Positions 40,538-49,800 of a stretch of 53,000 nucleotides of DNA are shown in pieces (position 1 is the stretch's first letter; every line of letters begins with the position of its first letter). The notes below the pieces were generated by a model that saw only the letters and a list, made by a program, of their open reading frames with translations, was not told where the DNA came from and searched no databases. The translations under genes and the position numbers were made by a program. The stretch lies in assembly GCA_964459305.1 (NCBI GenBank), contig CAYWNA010000071.1:1-53000 (forward strand), in the 5' to 3' direction. Source of the DNA: CAYWNA01 sp964459305 (GTDB lineage Bacteria; Planctomycetota; Planctomycetia; Pirellulales; Pirellulaceae).

Positions 40538-42826
40538 ATGCTGAGCAACATAGTCCTCTTGGCCGGGCTTGCTGCCGTGGTCTGCCTGGCAAGTTCCGCT
40601 CAAGCGTCGGAAGAGACGGCACTCGGTGGCAAGACGCTAGTTGTTTGGGTTTCGCCGGCGAACCTCACGCAGTCGGGTGGAACGGCGTTGACTGTGAACG
40701 ATACGACGATCGATCGCTTCGATGGTGTTGTGTTTGCCGAAATCGAACCGCACGTCTGGATGGCCGGCAGCAACGGCTACAGTCGCACCAACCAAGAGCA
40801 AGCCGATTGGCCTAAAGAAACCGTTGGACCTGACGAGTTTGTGCAGATGGCCATTGTCTACCAAGGCCAGCAAATCACGATGTACCGCAATGGCGAGATG
40901 TACGCAGAGTACACCACGAACGGCGCACCCTATGCGTTCGGCACAAGCACGGCCATATTGTTCGGCCCGCGACATCTTTCGAAGGGTGTGGATTGCTTAT
41001 TCGGTCGCATCCGCGACGCACGCGTGTACGCGGAACCGCTCGACCGGGGAACCATCGCCGCGATGAAACCGGGCGATCCGGTCCCGGACATCGAGCCGTG
41101 GGCGTGGTGGGACTTTGCCACGACGGGGACCTATGATAAGGCCGGACGTTTCAACCAGGTCAAACTCTCCGGCGGCGCGAAAATCGAAGACGGGTGCCTC
41201 GTACTGAGCGGAACGCGACCGACCATGTTGGCCTCGATTGACCGCGATGGCCTGAATACGGCCGAGATCCCAAGTGAATGGTCGAAAAGCGAACCGGTCC
41301 CGGCTTCGGTCGTGCAATCGACGCGGTTGTTGCGCGAGAAGCTGTTGGACGATCCGTATCGCCCGGGCTATCACTTCTGTGTGCCGGAAGACAACGGCCG
41401 GCCGGGCGATTCGAACGGCTGCTTCTACGCCAACGGTCGTTACCACTTGATGTACCTCTACAATCGCAACGGCATCGGTTTCTGCTGGGGACATCTTTCC
41501 AGCAAAGACCTCGTCCACTGGCGACATCATCCCGATTCGATCGGGCCCGGCGATGGCGACGAAGGTTGCTTCAGCGGCGGCGGATTCGTCGACGACGACG
41601 GAACCGCCTACCTTTCTTACTGGATGCTCTGGGGCGACAAAGGAATTGGGATCGCCAAGAGCAGTGATCGACATTACGACCGATGGCAGAAACTCGGCGC
41701 CAATCCAGTCATCAAATCCACGGAATGGGGCATCACGGAGACTACGGACGAAAACGGAAACAAGCTGATCTACGGCTCGGCCGATCCGACCAACCTTTGG
41801 AAGAAAGACGGGAAGTACTACATCCTGACCGGCAACTTGTTGGTGTTAAACAAATACGGTCGCAAGCCGGATTCGCCGGACGAGATGAAAGGGGATCGGC
41901 TGTATCTGCTCGAATCGGACGACATCGAGAAATGGAGGTACAAAGGCGTCTTCTACGAACGAAATCGAGATTGGACCGAAGACAGCGAAGACAACATGTG
42001 CCCGAGTTTCCTGCCGCTGCCCAGCAGCCCCGACGGTGGTGAGCCGAGCGGCAAGCACTTGTTGCTTTTCATCAGTCACAACAAAGGCTGCCAGTACTAC
42101 GTTGGTGACTACGATACGAAAAACGACCAGTTCATTCCGGATAATCACGGTCGCATGTCATGGGTCGATAACACGTACTTCGCGCCGGAAGCGCTGGTCG
42201 ATTCCCATGGCCGCCAGATCATGTGGTCGTGGCTGACCGACAATCCGGGCGGCGAAGAGGCAAAGGGCTGGTCGGGCGTCTACGGTCTGCCGCGATCGCT
42301 CTGGTTGGGCGAAGACGGAACGCTGCGGATGCGTCCCGTGAAAGAGCTGGAAATGTTGCGCTGCGACGAAAAGACGTGGAGCGATATTACGATCGCCGAC
42401 GGTGACACGAAGACGCTGGATGGCGTCGTCGGCGATTCATGCGAGTTGGAAGTCACCATCGACTCGGCCACGGCAAAGCAGTTTGGCGTGAAGGTGCGCG
42501 CGTCGGTGGGCGGCGAAGAAGAAACACTGCTCTACTACGACGCCGAGGCGAAAAAGCTCTGCTTCGACTCGACGCACAGTGGTATTGATGGACGCCGGGC
42601 GCTGGAACAAGCGCCGTTGGTGTTGAAAGAAGGCGAACGGTTGAGATTGCGAGTGTTCATCGACAAGTCGGTTGTCGAAATCTACGCAAACGATCGACAG
42701 GCGATTTGCCGTCGAGTGTGTCCTGGTCGCAATGACAGCCTCGGCGTGGTGTTGTTCGCACGCGGCGGTGAAGCGAAAATATCCAGCGTGAAAGCGTGGG
42801 AGATGATGCCGTCGAATCCCTATTGA
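40538..42826 (+). CDS. Exported LamG-GH32 (beta-fructosidase/levanase-like) protein
   Basis: 762 residues from the ATG at 40538 (GGAGATGAACG before it). Signal peptide 1-23. Residues 28-200 are a LamG/concanavalin-type module (FVQMAIVYQGQQITMYRNGE, CLFGRIRDARVYAEPLD). Residues 275-610 are a GH32 five-bladed propeller: YHFCVPEDNGRPGDSNGCFY (replacing WMNDPNG), GFCWGHLSSKDLVHWRHHPD, GCFSGGGFVDDDGTAYLSYW, SADPTNLWKKDGKYYI (RDP block), EDNMCPSFLPL (EC block). Residues 620-762 form the usual C-terminal sandwich (LRLRVFIDKSVVEIYANDRQ). It would cleave beta-fructosides or related glycosides outside the cell; the altered nucleophile block makes substrate prediction uncertain. The GH127 gene follows by 13 bases. 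Confidence 0.9.
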   Translation: MLSNIVLLAGLAAVVCLASSAQASEETALGGKTLVVWVSPANLTQSGGTALTVNDTTIDRFDGVVFAEIEPHVWMAGSNGYSRTNQEQADWPKETVGPDEFVQMAIVYQGQQITMYRNGEMYAEYTTNGAPYAFGTSTAILFGPRHLSKGVDCLFGRIRDARVYAEPLDRGTIAAMKPGDPVPDIEPWAWWDFATTGTYDKAGRFNQVKLSGGAKIEDGCLVLSGTRPTMLASIDRDGLNTAEIPSEWSKSEPVPASVVQSTRLLREKLLDDPYRPGYHFCVPEDNGRPGDSNGCFYANGRYHLMYLYNRNGIGFCWGHLSSKDLVHWRHHPDSIGPGDGDEGCFSGGGFVDDDGTAYLSYWMLWGDKGIGIAKSSDRHYDRWQKLGANPVIKSTEWGITETTDENGNKLIYGSADPTNLWKKDGKYYILTGNLLVLNKYGRKPDSPDEMKGDRLYLLESDDIEKWRYKGVFYERNRDWTEDSEDNMCPSFLPLPSSPDGGEPSGKHLLLFISHNKGCQYYVGDYDTKNDQFIPDNHGRMSWVDNTYFAPEALVDSHGRQIMWSWLTDNPGGEEAKGWSGVYGLPRSLWLGEDGTLRMRPVKELEMLRCDEKTWSDITIADGDTKTLDGVVGDSCELEVTIDSATAKQFGVKVRASVGGEEETLLYYDAEAKKLCFDSTHSGIDGRRALEQAPLVLKEGERLRLRVFIDKSVVEIYANDRQAICRRVCPGRNDSLGVVLFARGGEAKISSVKAWEMMPSNPY

Positions 42827-42839
42827 AGGAGAGTGAGCA

Positions 42840-45704
42840 ATGAAACGGCATTCTGATCAAGCAACGACCGGCGAGTGGTCGGCTGTGGGTCTTGCATTGG
42901 CCGTGTTGGTGTCGGCGCTCGTTGGTAGCGGGGCTGTCTTCGGCGGGGAAGTTGAGGAGCAGGGTGCGCTGGTGCTGGATCGTGTGCCCAAGCCGAAGCT
43001 GTGCTTGGCAGGACCGGTGGGGGAGCGGATTGAGAGGAACGTTGATCAATGGATCACTCAAGCCCCGAAGAACAACCCAGGCTTGCTCGACATGTTCGCG
43101 CGGCGGGACGCGGGCGGCAAACTGGACCTGGTTCCCTGGGCAGGCGAGTTTGTGGGTAAATATCTGATCTCCGGCGTTCAGGCAATGCGCATGTCGGACG
43201 ATCCGAAGTTGCGGCAAATACTTCAAAATATCGTGGATCGGCTTGCGGAACTCCAGGCCGAAGACGGCTACCTGGGCCCCTGGCCCAAGAACGAACGGCT
43301 CCGTGGACATTGGGACTTGTGGGGACACTATCACGTCATGCTCGGGCTCATGCTCTGGCACGAGCACACTGGCGACGATCAGGCGGCCGCGATGGCACAG
43401 CGGATTGCCGATTTGGTCTGCGACACGTGCCTGGACACCGATTTTCGCGTGATCGACGCCGGTTCGCACGAGATGAACATGAGCGTCATCCACGGTATGG
43501 CTCGCATCTATCGCAAGACCGGCAATCCGCGTTATCTGCGCATGACAAAGGAAATACTCAAGGATTTCGAAAAGGCGGGGGACTATTACCGCACCGGACT
43601 GGCGGGCAAGGAGTTCTACCGCACACCGCGGCCGCGATGGGAAAGTCTGCACGCACTGCAAGGAATGGTCGAGCTGTATCGCATCAACGGTGACGAGACG
43701 TTCCGAACCGCGTTCTTGCACCATTGGGCCAGCATGCGACGGTTCGAGTACCGTAACACCGGCGGCTTCTCCTCGGGCGAACGGGCAACCGGCAGTCCAT
43801 ACAAAGATGACGCCATCGAGACTTGCTGCGTCATCGCCTTCGAGGAAGTGATGATCGATGCTTTGCGCCTGACCGGTATCTCGACAATTGCCGACGACCT
43901 GGAACTGACCACGCTGAACGCCATGCTCGGAGCCCAGCATCCCTCAGGCTCTTGGTGCACGTACAACACACCGATGGCGGGCCAGCGTATACCTTCGCAC
44001 ATCCACATTCGCTTTCAGGCACACGAGGACACGCCACATCTGAACTGCTGTTCGGTCAACGGGCCCCGTGGCTACGGCTCGATCAGCCGCTGGGGCGTGA
44101 TGCGCAGCGATAACGGGCTGACGCTCAACTACTACGGTCCCATGACGGCCGAGGCGTCGCTGGCCGACGGCACGCCGGTCGCGATCTGCCAGGAAACGGA
44201 TTATCCCTTCGACGGCACGATCAAAGTGAAGATCGACGTTCCGCAGCCGAAAGAGTTTGCGCTCGCACTGCGTATCCCGGCTTGGTCGGCCAAGACGGAA
44301 GTGTCGCTTTCCGACAATGCTGTTCGCGACGTGCGCCCGGGCAGTTATCTCGCTTTGAAAAGACAATGGAAGGCCGGCGATCAGATCACGATGAAGCTGG
44401 ATATGGGCGTCCGCTACGAGCCGGGCGATTTGAACCAGTTGGGCAAGGTGTCGCTCTATCGCGGGCCGATCTTGCTGGCGCGGGACGATCGCTTCAAGAC
44501 CGATGCGGAACTGAAAGTCGATACTTCCAAGTTGTCGGAAGCGAAAGTCGTGTCACTAGACGAACGGTCCGCTGAAGCGGTGGGGCCATACAAGCCGTGG
44601 CTGGTGGTCGACGTGCCCGCCGCCGACGGGAAGACGTTGCGGTTGCTCGATTTCGCCAACGCCGGGGCGACAACCATTGATGGCAAGCCGACCAGCTCTT
44701 ATGTGACTTGGCTGCCCGCCGACAGTCTCCGTCCTCCGACCCCTGTGACGTGGCAACCCGCAGACCGATCCGAGGTCGGTCCAGGAGCGCTCCGTTTCGT
44801 CTGGCGCAGGCCGGCCGCTGAGGCAGCCGATCGCAAACACACGGTGGTGATCGCCGATGGGCCGGAATTCGAAAACATTGTGCTCCGCTGCGAGGAGAAA
44901 GCCGGCGGATGGATGCTCGTGCCGCAAGAGGAGGCCGAGAAGCTCAAGCCACAGACGCCGTATTACTGGAAGGTGATCGCTCGGAACCAGAACGGACAGA
45001 CGGAGAGCATTCCGCCGTTCAAGCAGTTTGTCGTCGACCCAACGGCCCCACCGCTGGTGGGCAACTGGCCGTACGGCCAGCGCGAGCCGGACCAGATGAT
45101 CACCGAAGCGCCATTGCGTGGCGACGTCAAGCCCGCTTACGGCGAGTTGCTCCACGCCAAAGGCTGGAAGCCGGCGCCCGGGCCGGACGGCACAGCCAAA
45201 GGAGCCGTCGATCTGGATGGCGAAGGCAGCATGATCAAGTACAAGCTGCTGACGTTCCCCGATGAAGACTATACGGTTTCGATTTGGGTATCCATCACCA
45301 GGATGCCAAGCACCAACTACGGACAGGTCTTCAGCGCCTGGGCCGGCGGGATGGACGATCCCCTGCGGCTGGTGGTACAAGGCGGCAAGCTGCACGCGCG
45401 GATCGAAGCCGGTCGTGGCTACGGCACCGAGGGCTTCTCACTCAAAACCGACACGTGGTATCACGTCGTGGGCGTCAAGCAAGGTCAGAAACTTACCTTA
45501 TACGTTGATGGCAAAGCACATTCGACGGCCAACGCCCCCGATACGATCGTTTCCAGCGCCGCTGACTTTGCCATCGGCGGCAACCCCAATTACGGCGGCC
45601 CAGAATTCCTGCCAGCCAAGCTGGCCGACCTGAAGTTCTACGCCCGTGCCCTATCACCGGACGAAGTGAAGCAATTGCATCAGTCGACGCCGGGGGGACG
45701 GTAG
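42840..45704 (+). CDS. Exported GH127 (beta-L-arabinofuranosidase-like, DUF1680) protein with C-terminal LamG
   Basis: 954 residues with AAGGAGA before the ATG and only 13 bases after the GH32 stop, so an operon. A signal or anchor lies at about 14-36. The GH127 alpha-barrel spans 45-560: AEDGYLGPWPKNERLRGHWD, DLWGHYHVMLGLMLWHEHTG, GSHEMNMSVIHGMARIYRKT, the zinc/nucleophile set IETCCVIAFEEVMIDALRLT (Glu327, Cys329) and HLNCCSVNG (Cys403, Cys404). In characterised members these residues bind zinc and one Cys is the nucleophile. Residues 640-740 hold a fibronectin-like module (TPYYWKVIARNQNGQTESIP) and 770-950 a LamG module (YTVSIWVSITRMPSTNYGQV). It is expected to release L-arabinofuranose-type residues; the exact sugar is not certain. 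Confidence 0.92.
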   Translation: MKRHSDQATTGEWSAVGLALAVLVSALVGSGAVFGGEVEEQGALVLDRVPKPKLCLAGPVGERIERNVDQWITQAPKNNPGLLDMFARRDAGGKLDLVPWAGEFVGKYLISGVQAMRMSDDPKLRQILQNIVDRLAELQAEDGYLGPWPKNERLRGHWDLWGHYHVMLGLMLWHEHTGDDQAAAMAQRIADLVCDTCLDTDFRVIDAGSHEMNMSVIHGMARIYRKTGNPRYLRMTKEILKDFEKAGDYYRTGLAGKEFYRTPRPRWESLHALQGMVELYRINGDETFRTAFLHHWASMRRFEYRNTGGFSSGERATGSPYKDDAIETCCVIAFEEVMIDALRLTGISTIADDLELTTLNAMLGAQHPSGSWCTYNTPMAGQRIPSHIHIRFQAHEDTPHLNCCSVNGPRGYGSISRWGVMRSDNGLTLNYYGPMTAEASLADGTPVAICQETDYPFDGTIKVKIDVPQPKEFALALRIPAWSAKTEVSLSDNAVRDVRPGSYLALKRQWKAGDQITMKLDMGVRYEPGDLNQLGKVSLYRGPILLARDDRFKTDAELKVDTSKLSEAKVVSLDERSAEAVGPYKPWLVVDVPAADGKTLRLLDFANAGATTIDGKPTSSYVTWLPADSLRPPTPVTWQPADRSEVGPGALRFVWRRPAAEAADRKHTVVIADGPEFENIVLRCEEKAGGWMLVPQEEAEKLKPQTPYYWKVIARNQNGQTESIPPFKQFVVDPTAPPLVGNWPYGQREPDQMITEAPLRGDVKPAYGELLHAKGWKPAPGPDGTAKGAVDLDGEGSMIKYKLLTFPDEDYTVSIWVSITRMPSTNYGQVFSAWAGGMDDPLRLVVQGGKLHARIEAGRGYGTEGFSLKTDTWYHVVGVKQGQKLTLYVDGKAHSTANAPDTIVSSAADFAIGGNPNYGGPEFLPAKLADLKFYARALSPDEVKQLHQSTPGGR

Positions 45705-45739
45705 TGGTGTGGTTATGCCCAATGGAATTGAGGCTGGGT

Positions 45740-45768
45740 GGCTGGGGTCGAGCGAAACGAGCCCCCAG
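45740..45768 (+). repeat. REP palindrome, copy 1 (left of the RAYT gene)
   Basis: GGCTGGGGTCGAGCGAAACG followed by AGCCCCCAG; it can fold into a short hairpin (CTGGGG-TCG / CGAG-CCCCCAG). Copy 3 at 46773-46801 is its inverted repeat with one mismatch; copy 2 at 46421-46450 is a diverged direct copy. It sits 50 bases beyond the RAYT stop. Confidence 0.7.
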
Positions 45769-45817
45769 TCTTTCGCACCACATCAGAGGGCGCACGTCGT
45801 TTCTGCCCAGGCACACC

Positions 45818-46393
45818 TCATTCGATTCCGCCCAACCACTCGTATGGAATGGCATCGAGGATGATTGGCGGCTCACCAGTTCCCAGATACCACGCCGCAC
45901 TGGACCATTTCCATTGTTCTGGTTTTTCCACAAGCCCGCGTCGAACCGAATTCATGTGAATGTAGTCAATCATCTTCATCAGCGTTTCTGGTTCAATCAC
46001 GTTGCGATCGTGCCCGCCGCCTGATTGCCAGAATAACCGTTCCGTCTTCTGTCCTCGTCGCCGTGTGACTCGCGGCAGCCAATGAGGTGCTTCTCCTTTG
46101 ATGAACTTGATTGCCTTGCTGCCGACGGGTGCTTTGCTCGCTTTGCGGATATTAGCAATGTCGTACTCAGAGTCTCGCGGGTGAACGATCAAATGCGCGT
46201 GTTCGGGCATGAAGATGTAAGCCCACAAATCGAAGTTCCATTCGTCGCGAGCTTCGTCGATTGCTTTGGCAAGCCATTCGCAAGTTCGTTCGGCTTTCAG
46301 AAACTGGTAACCTTGATAGCACGAAAACGTCAACTCATGCGCGTGTCGCGGCTCATTGTAGTTGCGTCGATGTTGGCGACGGTCATGACTCAT
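45818..46393 (-). CDS. REP-associated tyrosine transposase (RAYT), HUH Y1 family
   Basis: 191 residues from the ATG at 46393; a TTG 21 bases earlier is possible. The Y1 transposase core is seen in ELTFSCYQGYQFLKAERTCE, FDLWAYIFMPEHAHLIVHPR with the HUH-type pair His65/His67, and LMKMIDYIHMNSVRRGLVEK with the probable catalytic Tyr144, ending in the usual RAYT tail WKWSSAAWYLGTGEPPI. RAYTs cut and join single-stranded DNA at REP palindromes and are domesticated single-copy genes. The gene is intact and is flanked by three copies of a GGGGTCGAGC...GAGCCCC palindrome (45740, 46421, 46773), which are the likely substrate. Confidence 0.9.
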   Translation of the reverse strand: MSHDRRQHRRNYNEPRHAHELTFSCYQGYQFLKAERTCEWLAKAIDEARDEWNFDLWAYIFMPEHAHLIVHPRDSEYDIANIRKASKAPVGSKAIKFIKGEAPHWLPRVTRRRGQKTERLFWQSGGGHDRNVIEPETLMKMIDYIHMNSVRRGLVEKPEQWKWSSAAWYLGTGEPPIILDAIPYEWLGGIE

Positions 46394-46420
46394 TTGAACG
46401 TATGATTGGATCAACAGAGT

Positions 46421-46450
46421 GCCTGGGTTCGAGCGCGGCGAGCCCCCCAG
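46421..46450 (+). repeat. REP palindrome, copy 2 (upstream of the RAYT gene)
   Basis: GCCTGGGTTCGAGCGCGGCG followed by AGCCCCCCAG, 28 bases before the RAYT start. Compared with copy 1 it has several changes but keeps the CTGGG..TCGAGCG..CGAGCCCCC(C)AG pattern and hairpin. Confidence 0.65.
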
Positions 46451-46830
46451 TGATTGCCGGCTGATTGTCTCAGATATCCGTGAAGATTAGGATAACCAGA
46501 CCTGAGGTATGATGACAACATAATGAGGGAACGGAATCGTGGCGCTGGCCGACCTTTGGGACGAGTAGTGCTAATCCGCTACGACCGTTTGGCGCCGCTT
46601 TTGCAGCATTGCTACACATCCCCGGAGCCTGACGGTCAAGTTCGGCATTGGCACATTCGCTTTATGAACCGTGGGGTACAGACTGAGCATATTCTCGCGC
46701 CAAATCACGAGAACATCAAGGTCACAGACCATATTCTCTCTTCCGACAATGCTCGTGACGTTGATTCGTGAACTGGGGGCTCGCTTCGCTCGACCCCAGC
46801 CACCCTGGGCGTAACTGGAGGGCCAGGCAG
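46451..46830. other. Intergenic stretch upstream of the HzsA-like gene, including an inverted REP
   Basis: 380 bases without a convincing gene; an 82-codon frame from 46523 has no binding site or family likeness. TATGAT at 46508-46513 could be a -10 box. The right part holds the inverted REP copy 3 (46773-46801) and the GGAGGG site of the next gene. Confidence 0.4.
46773..46801 (-). repeat. REP palindrome, copy 3 (inverted)
   Basis: CTGGGGGCTCGCTTCGCTCG followed by ACCCCAGCC, the complement of copy 1 with a single mismatch; the match extends a few bases further on both sides (ACTGGGG ... CCAGCCACCC). It is 30 bases before the start of the HzsA-like gene. Together with copy 1 it makes a BIME-like inverted pair around the RAYT gene. 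Confidence 0.7.
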
Positions 46831-49800
46831 ATGAAACACATCGTCGCGATTTTTCTCGTGGTCGTTGTTGCTGCATCCAACCCGCCCCCGGTTGCGTCTG
46901 CGGAGAGGAAGATCTTCTCCTGTGACTTCAAAACGGAACTGGCCAAAGAGTGGAAGTTGGTCGGGGGTAAGTGGGAACTGAAGGATGGATGTCTCAAACA
47001 GACTGATCCAAAGCCGGCGGATCCAACAAAGGCGATTGTCGTCGTCGGGGACGGCGATGATGTGTCGAGCGATGTGACGGTTGTCGCTCGACTGCGATTG
47101 GATTCGTGGAAGGACGGCCAGTGGGCACGGGCCGGCATTAGCGTCTGTTCGGACCCAACTAGTGGGCACGGATTCAACCTTGTGTTTCACAAGGGAAGAC
47201 TGGAATTCGTGCATGACTACGTTGCCTGGGGGCCGGGTGTTCAGTTTCCCTATCGGATCGGAACGTGGTACTGGATGAAGCTGTGCAAAAAGGCAGGCGA
47301 GTTGAGCGGAAAGGCATGGCTGGACAAAGACCCGGAGCCGGCAGAGTGGATGGTCACCTGGACAGGGCGCGACGAGAATGTGAGCGGATATCCGGCCTTG
47401 GTTGGCGGTTCCGGCGGCGCGGGTGACGACATCTGCACCGTGTCGTTCGCTCAATGCCTCGTACTGATTGGCGAAGTCCCGTTTGGGTACTACACAAAGA
47501 GGCCGACGTGGCATGAGACGATGGCAGCCAGCCGGAAAGCCCTCGCTGACCAGGAAGCTGCGTTGGCCGCCGAAGTGCGTCACCATGCCGGCAACTCGTC
47601 ACGTTCCAGGCTCTGGAAATCGCTCCGGCGCGACTTCCCGGGCCCTCGGTCGCTGCGGCAAATGGCGACCGAGCAACAGGACAATATTTGGGCCCAGGAT
47701 TGGCCTTTCGACAACGTGAAAGTGCTGGCCGAACGTTATGCCAACGCCACCCGCGCCGGCTTGGAAGCGCAGGCACGCGGGCTGGCCAAGAACGTCAAGA
47801 CGATGGGTGATCTCGAACCCATCCGCGAACTCTATCACCGATCCAGGGACATCGAGGAAACGCTGGCCCGCTGGAAGGATTCGAACGTGACGTCATTGCG
47901 GCTGGCCGTTGAAGATTTGATCGCGACCCACGGTTCAGGATACGCCCACGGACCCTTGTACCTCCAGCGAATCACAGAATTGCAGAAGACCATTGTCGAT
48001 GCGCGCGAGACTGCCGGTGGGTCCGTCGACTTCGAACGATTGTTCGAGGCCATACGTCAGTTCGAGGCGTTACGCGCCGAAGCGTTGTTGTCCAACCCGC
48101 TGTTGGACTTTGACCGACTGCTGGTGGTGAAACGAAGGGACGCGAGGGCCTACAATCCGATGCCTTATTTCCGGAGACCGCCGTTAACTACGGGGCCGGC
48201 TCACCTTCTGAATGGGTTGCCGCTGAACTACCAAGGCAACGGCGTCTTGCGAGAAATCCCCATCGACAACGAGATCGCCATTCTGTCTCCGTTGAGGCCC
48301 GAAGAGCAACTCGCGACACTGTTCCGGCCGGAAAGACCTTCGTACGTGGGCGACGTCAAATTGCACTTCGACGCGGATCGGCTGTTGTTTTCCTCCATCG
48401 GCGGTCACGACCGTTTTCAGATATTCGAGATCGGCGTGGACGGCAAGAACCTTCGCCAGGTGAGTGTCGGTGAGGAGAACGACGTCGACAATTACGACGC
48501 GTGTTACCTGGCCGACGATCGCATCCTGTTTGGCTCGTCGGCCTGTTTTCAGTCGGTCCCGTGCGAACGGCGGCACGACGAGGTGGCCAACCTCTGTGTG
48601 ATGGACAGCGACGGATCGGGCGTTCGGCGGCTGTGTTTCGATCAAGACCACAACTTCTACCCCACGATGCTGGGCGACGGACGGGTCCTCTACACGCGCT
48701 GGGAATATACGGACATCGCGCACGCGTTCAGCGCGCGGCTTTTCACTATGAACCCGGACGGCACCGAACAACGGGCCTACTACGCCAGCAGCAGTTACTG
48801 GCCGAATCGCATTTTCTACGCGGAGCCGATTCCCGATCACCCGACGCAATTCGTGGGCATCGTCACCGGTCATCATGGGACTCCGCGGGCCGGAGAACTG
48901 GTGTTATTCGACGTGGCCAAAGGCCGGCGTCAGGCCGATGGCGTCGTGCAGCGCATCCCGGGCTGGGGCAAGAACGTCGAAGCGGTCCTGGTGGACAACC
49001 TGGTCGATGGTTCGTGGCCGAAGTTCCTCCATCCCTATCCGTTGAGCGACAAGTACTTCATTGTCTCGTGCCAGCCGACAAGCCAGTCGCCCTGGGGTGT
49101 CTACTTGGTGGACGTGTTCGACAACATGGTCTTGCTGCACGAGGAACAAGGCTGGTTGTTGTTCGAGCCCGTGCCATTGCGGAAGACGCCGCGGCCGCCG
49201 GTGATTCCCGATCGGGTCCGACCCGAAACGCGCGAAGCGACCGTCTACCTGAGCGACATCTATGCCGGACCAGGGCTCGCAGGGATTCCGCGCGGCACGG
49301 TCAAAAAACTCAGATTATTCACCTACCACTTCAACTACTTCGGCACGTCGGGCATCGAGGACTACATTGGCATGGACGGGCCGTGGGACGTGCGGCGGGT
49401 GCTGGGCACGGTGCCCGTGTCCGAGGACGGTTCGGCATATTTCGTCGTGCCGGCCAACACGCCGATTGCGGTTCAGCCGTTGGATGCCGAGGGAAAGGCA
49501 CTGCAGTTGATGCGAAGCTGGTTTACGGCCATGCCTGGCGAGGCGGTCTCGTGCGTCGGTTGCCACGAGGATATCAACAGCGCGCCGCCGGAACTCCAGC
49601 CGCTGGCCCTTGCTGGCGAACCATCAGAGATCAAGCCGTGGCACGGGCCGGTGCGCGGTTTCAGTTGGGACCGCGAAGTTCAGCCGGTGCTGGACAAATA
49701 CTGCGTCGGCTGCCACAACGGCCGGGCGCGAGCCGACGGGAAGGATCCGCCGGACCTGCGGCGTCACGAGCCTCGGCCAATGCCGCTTTCGGACGCTCCT

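Noticed and set aside
46523..46771. An 82-codon frame between the RAYT and HzsA-like genes
   Set aside because: No binding site, no family likeness, overlaps the REP at its end; composition is not gene-like.
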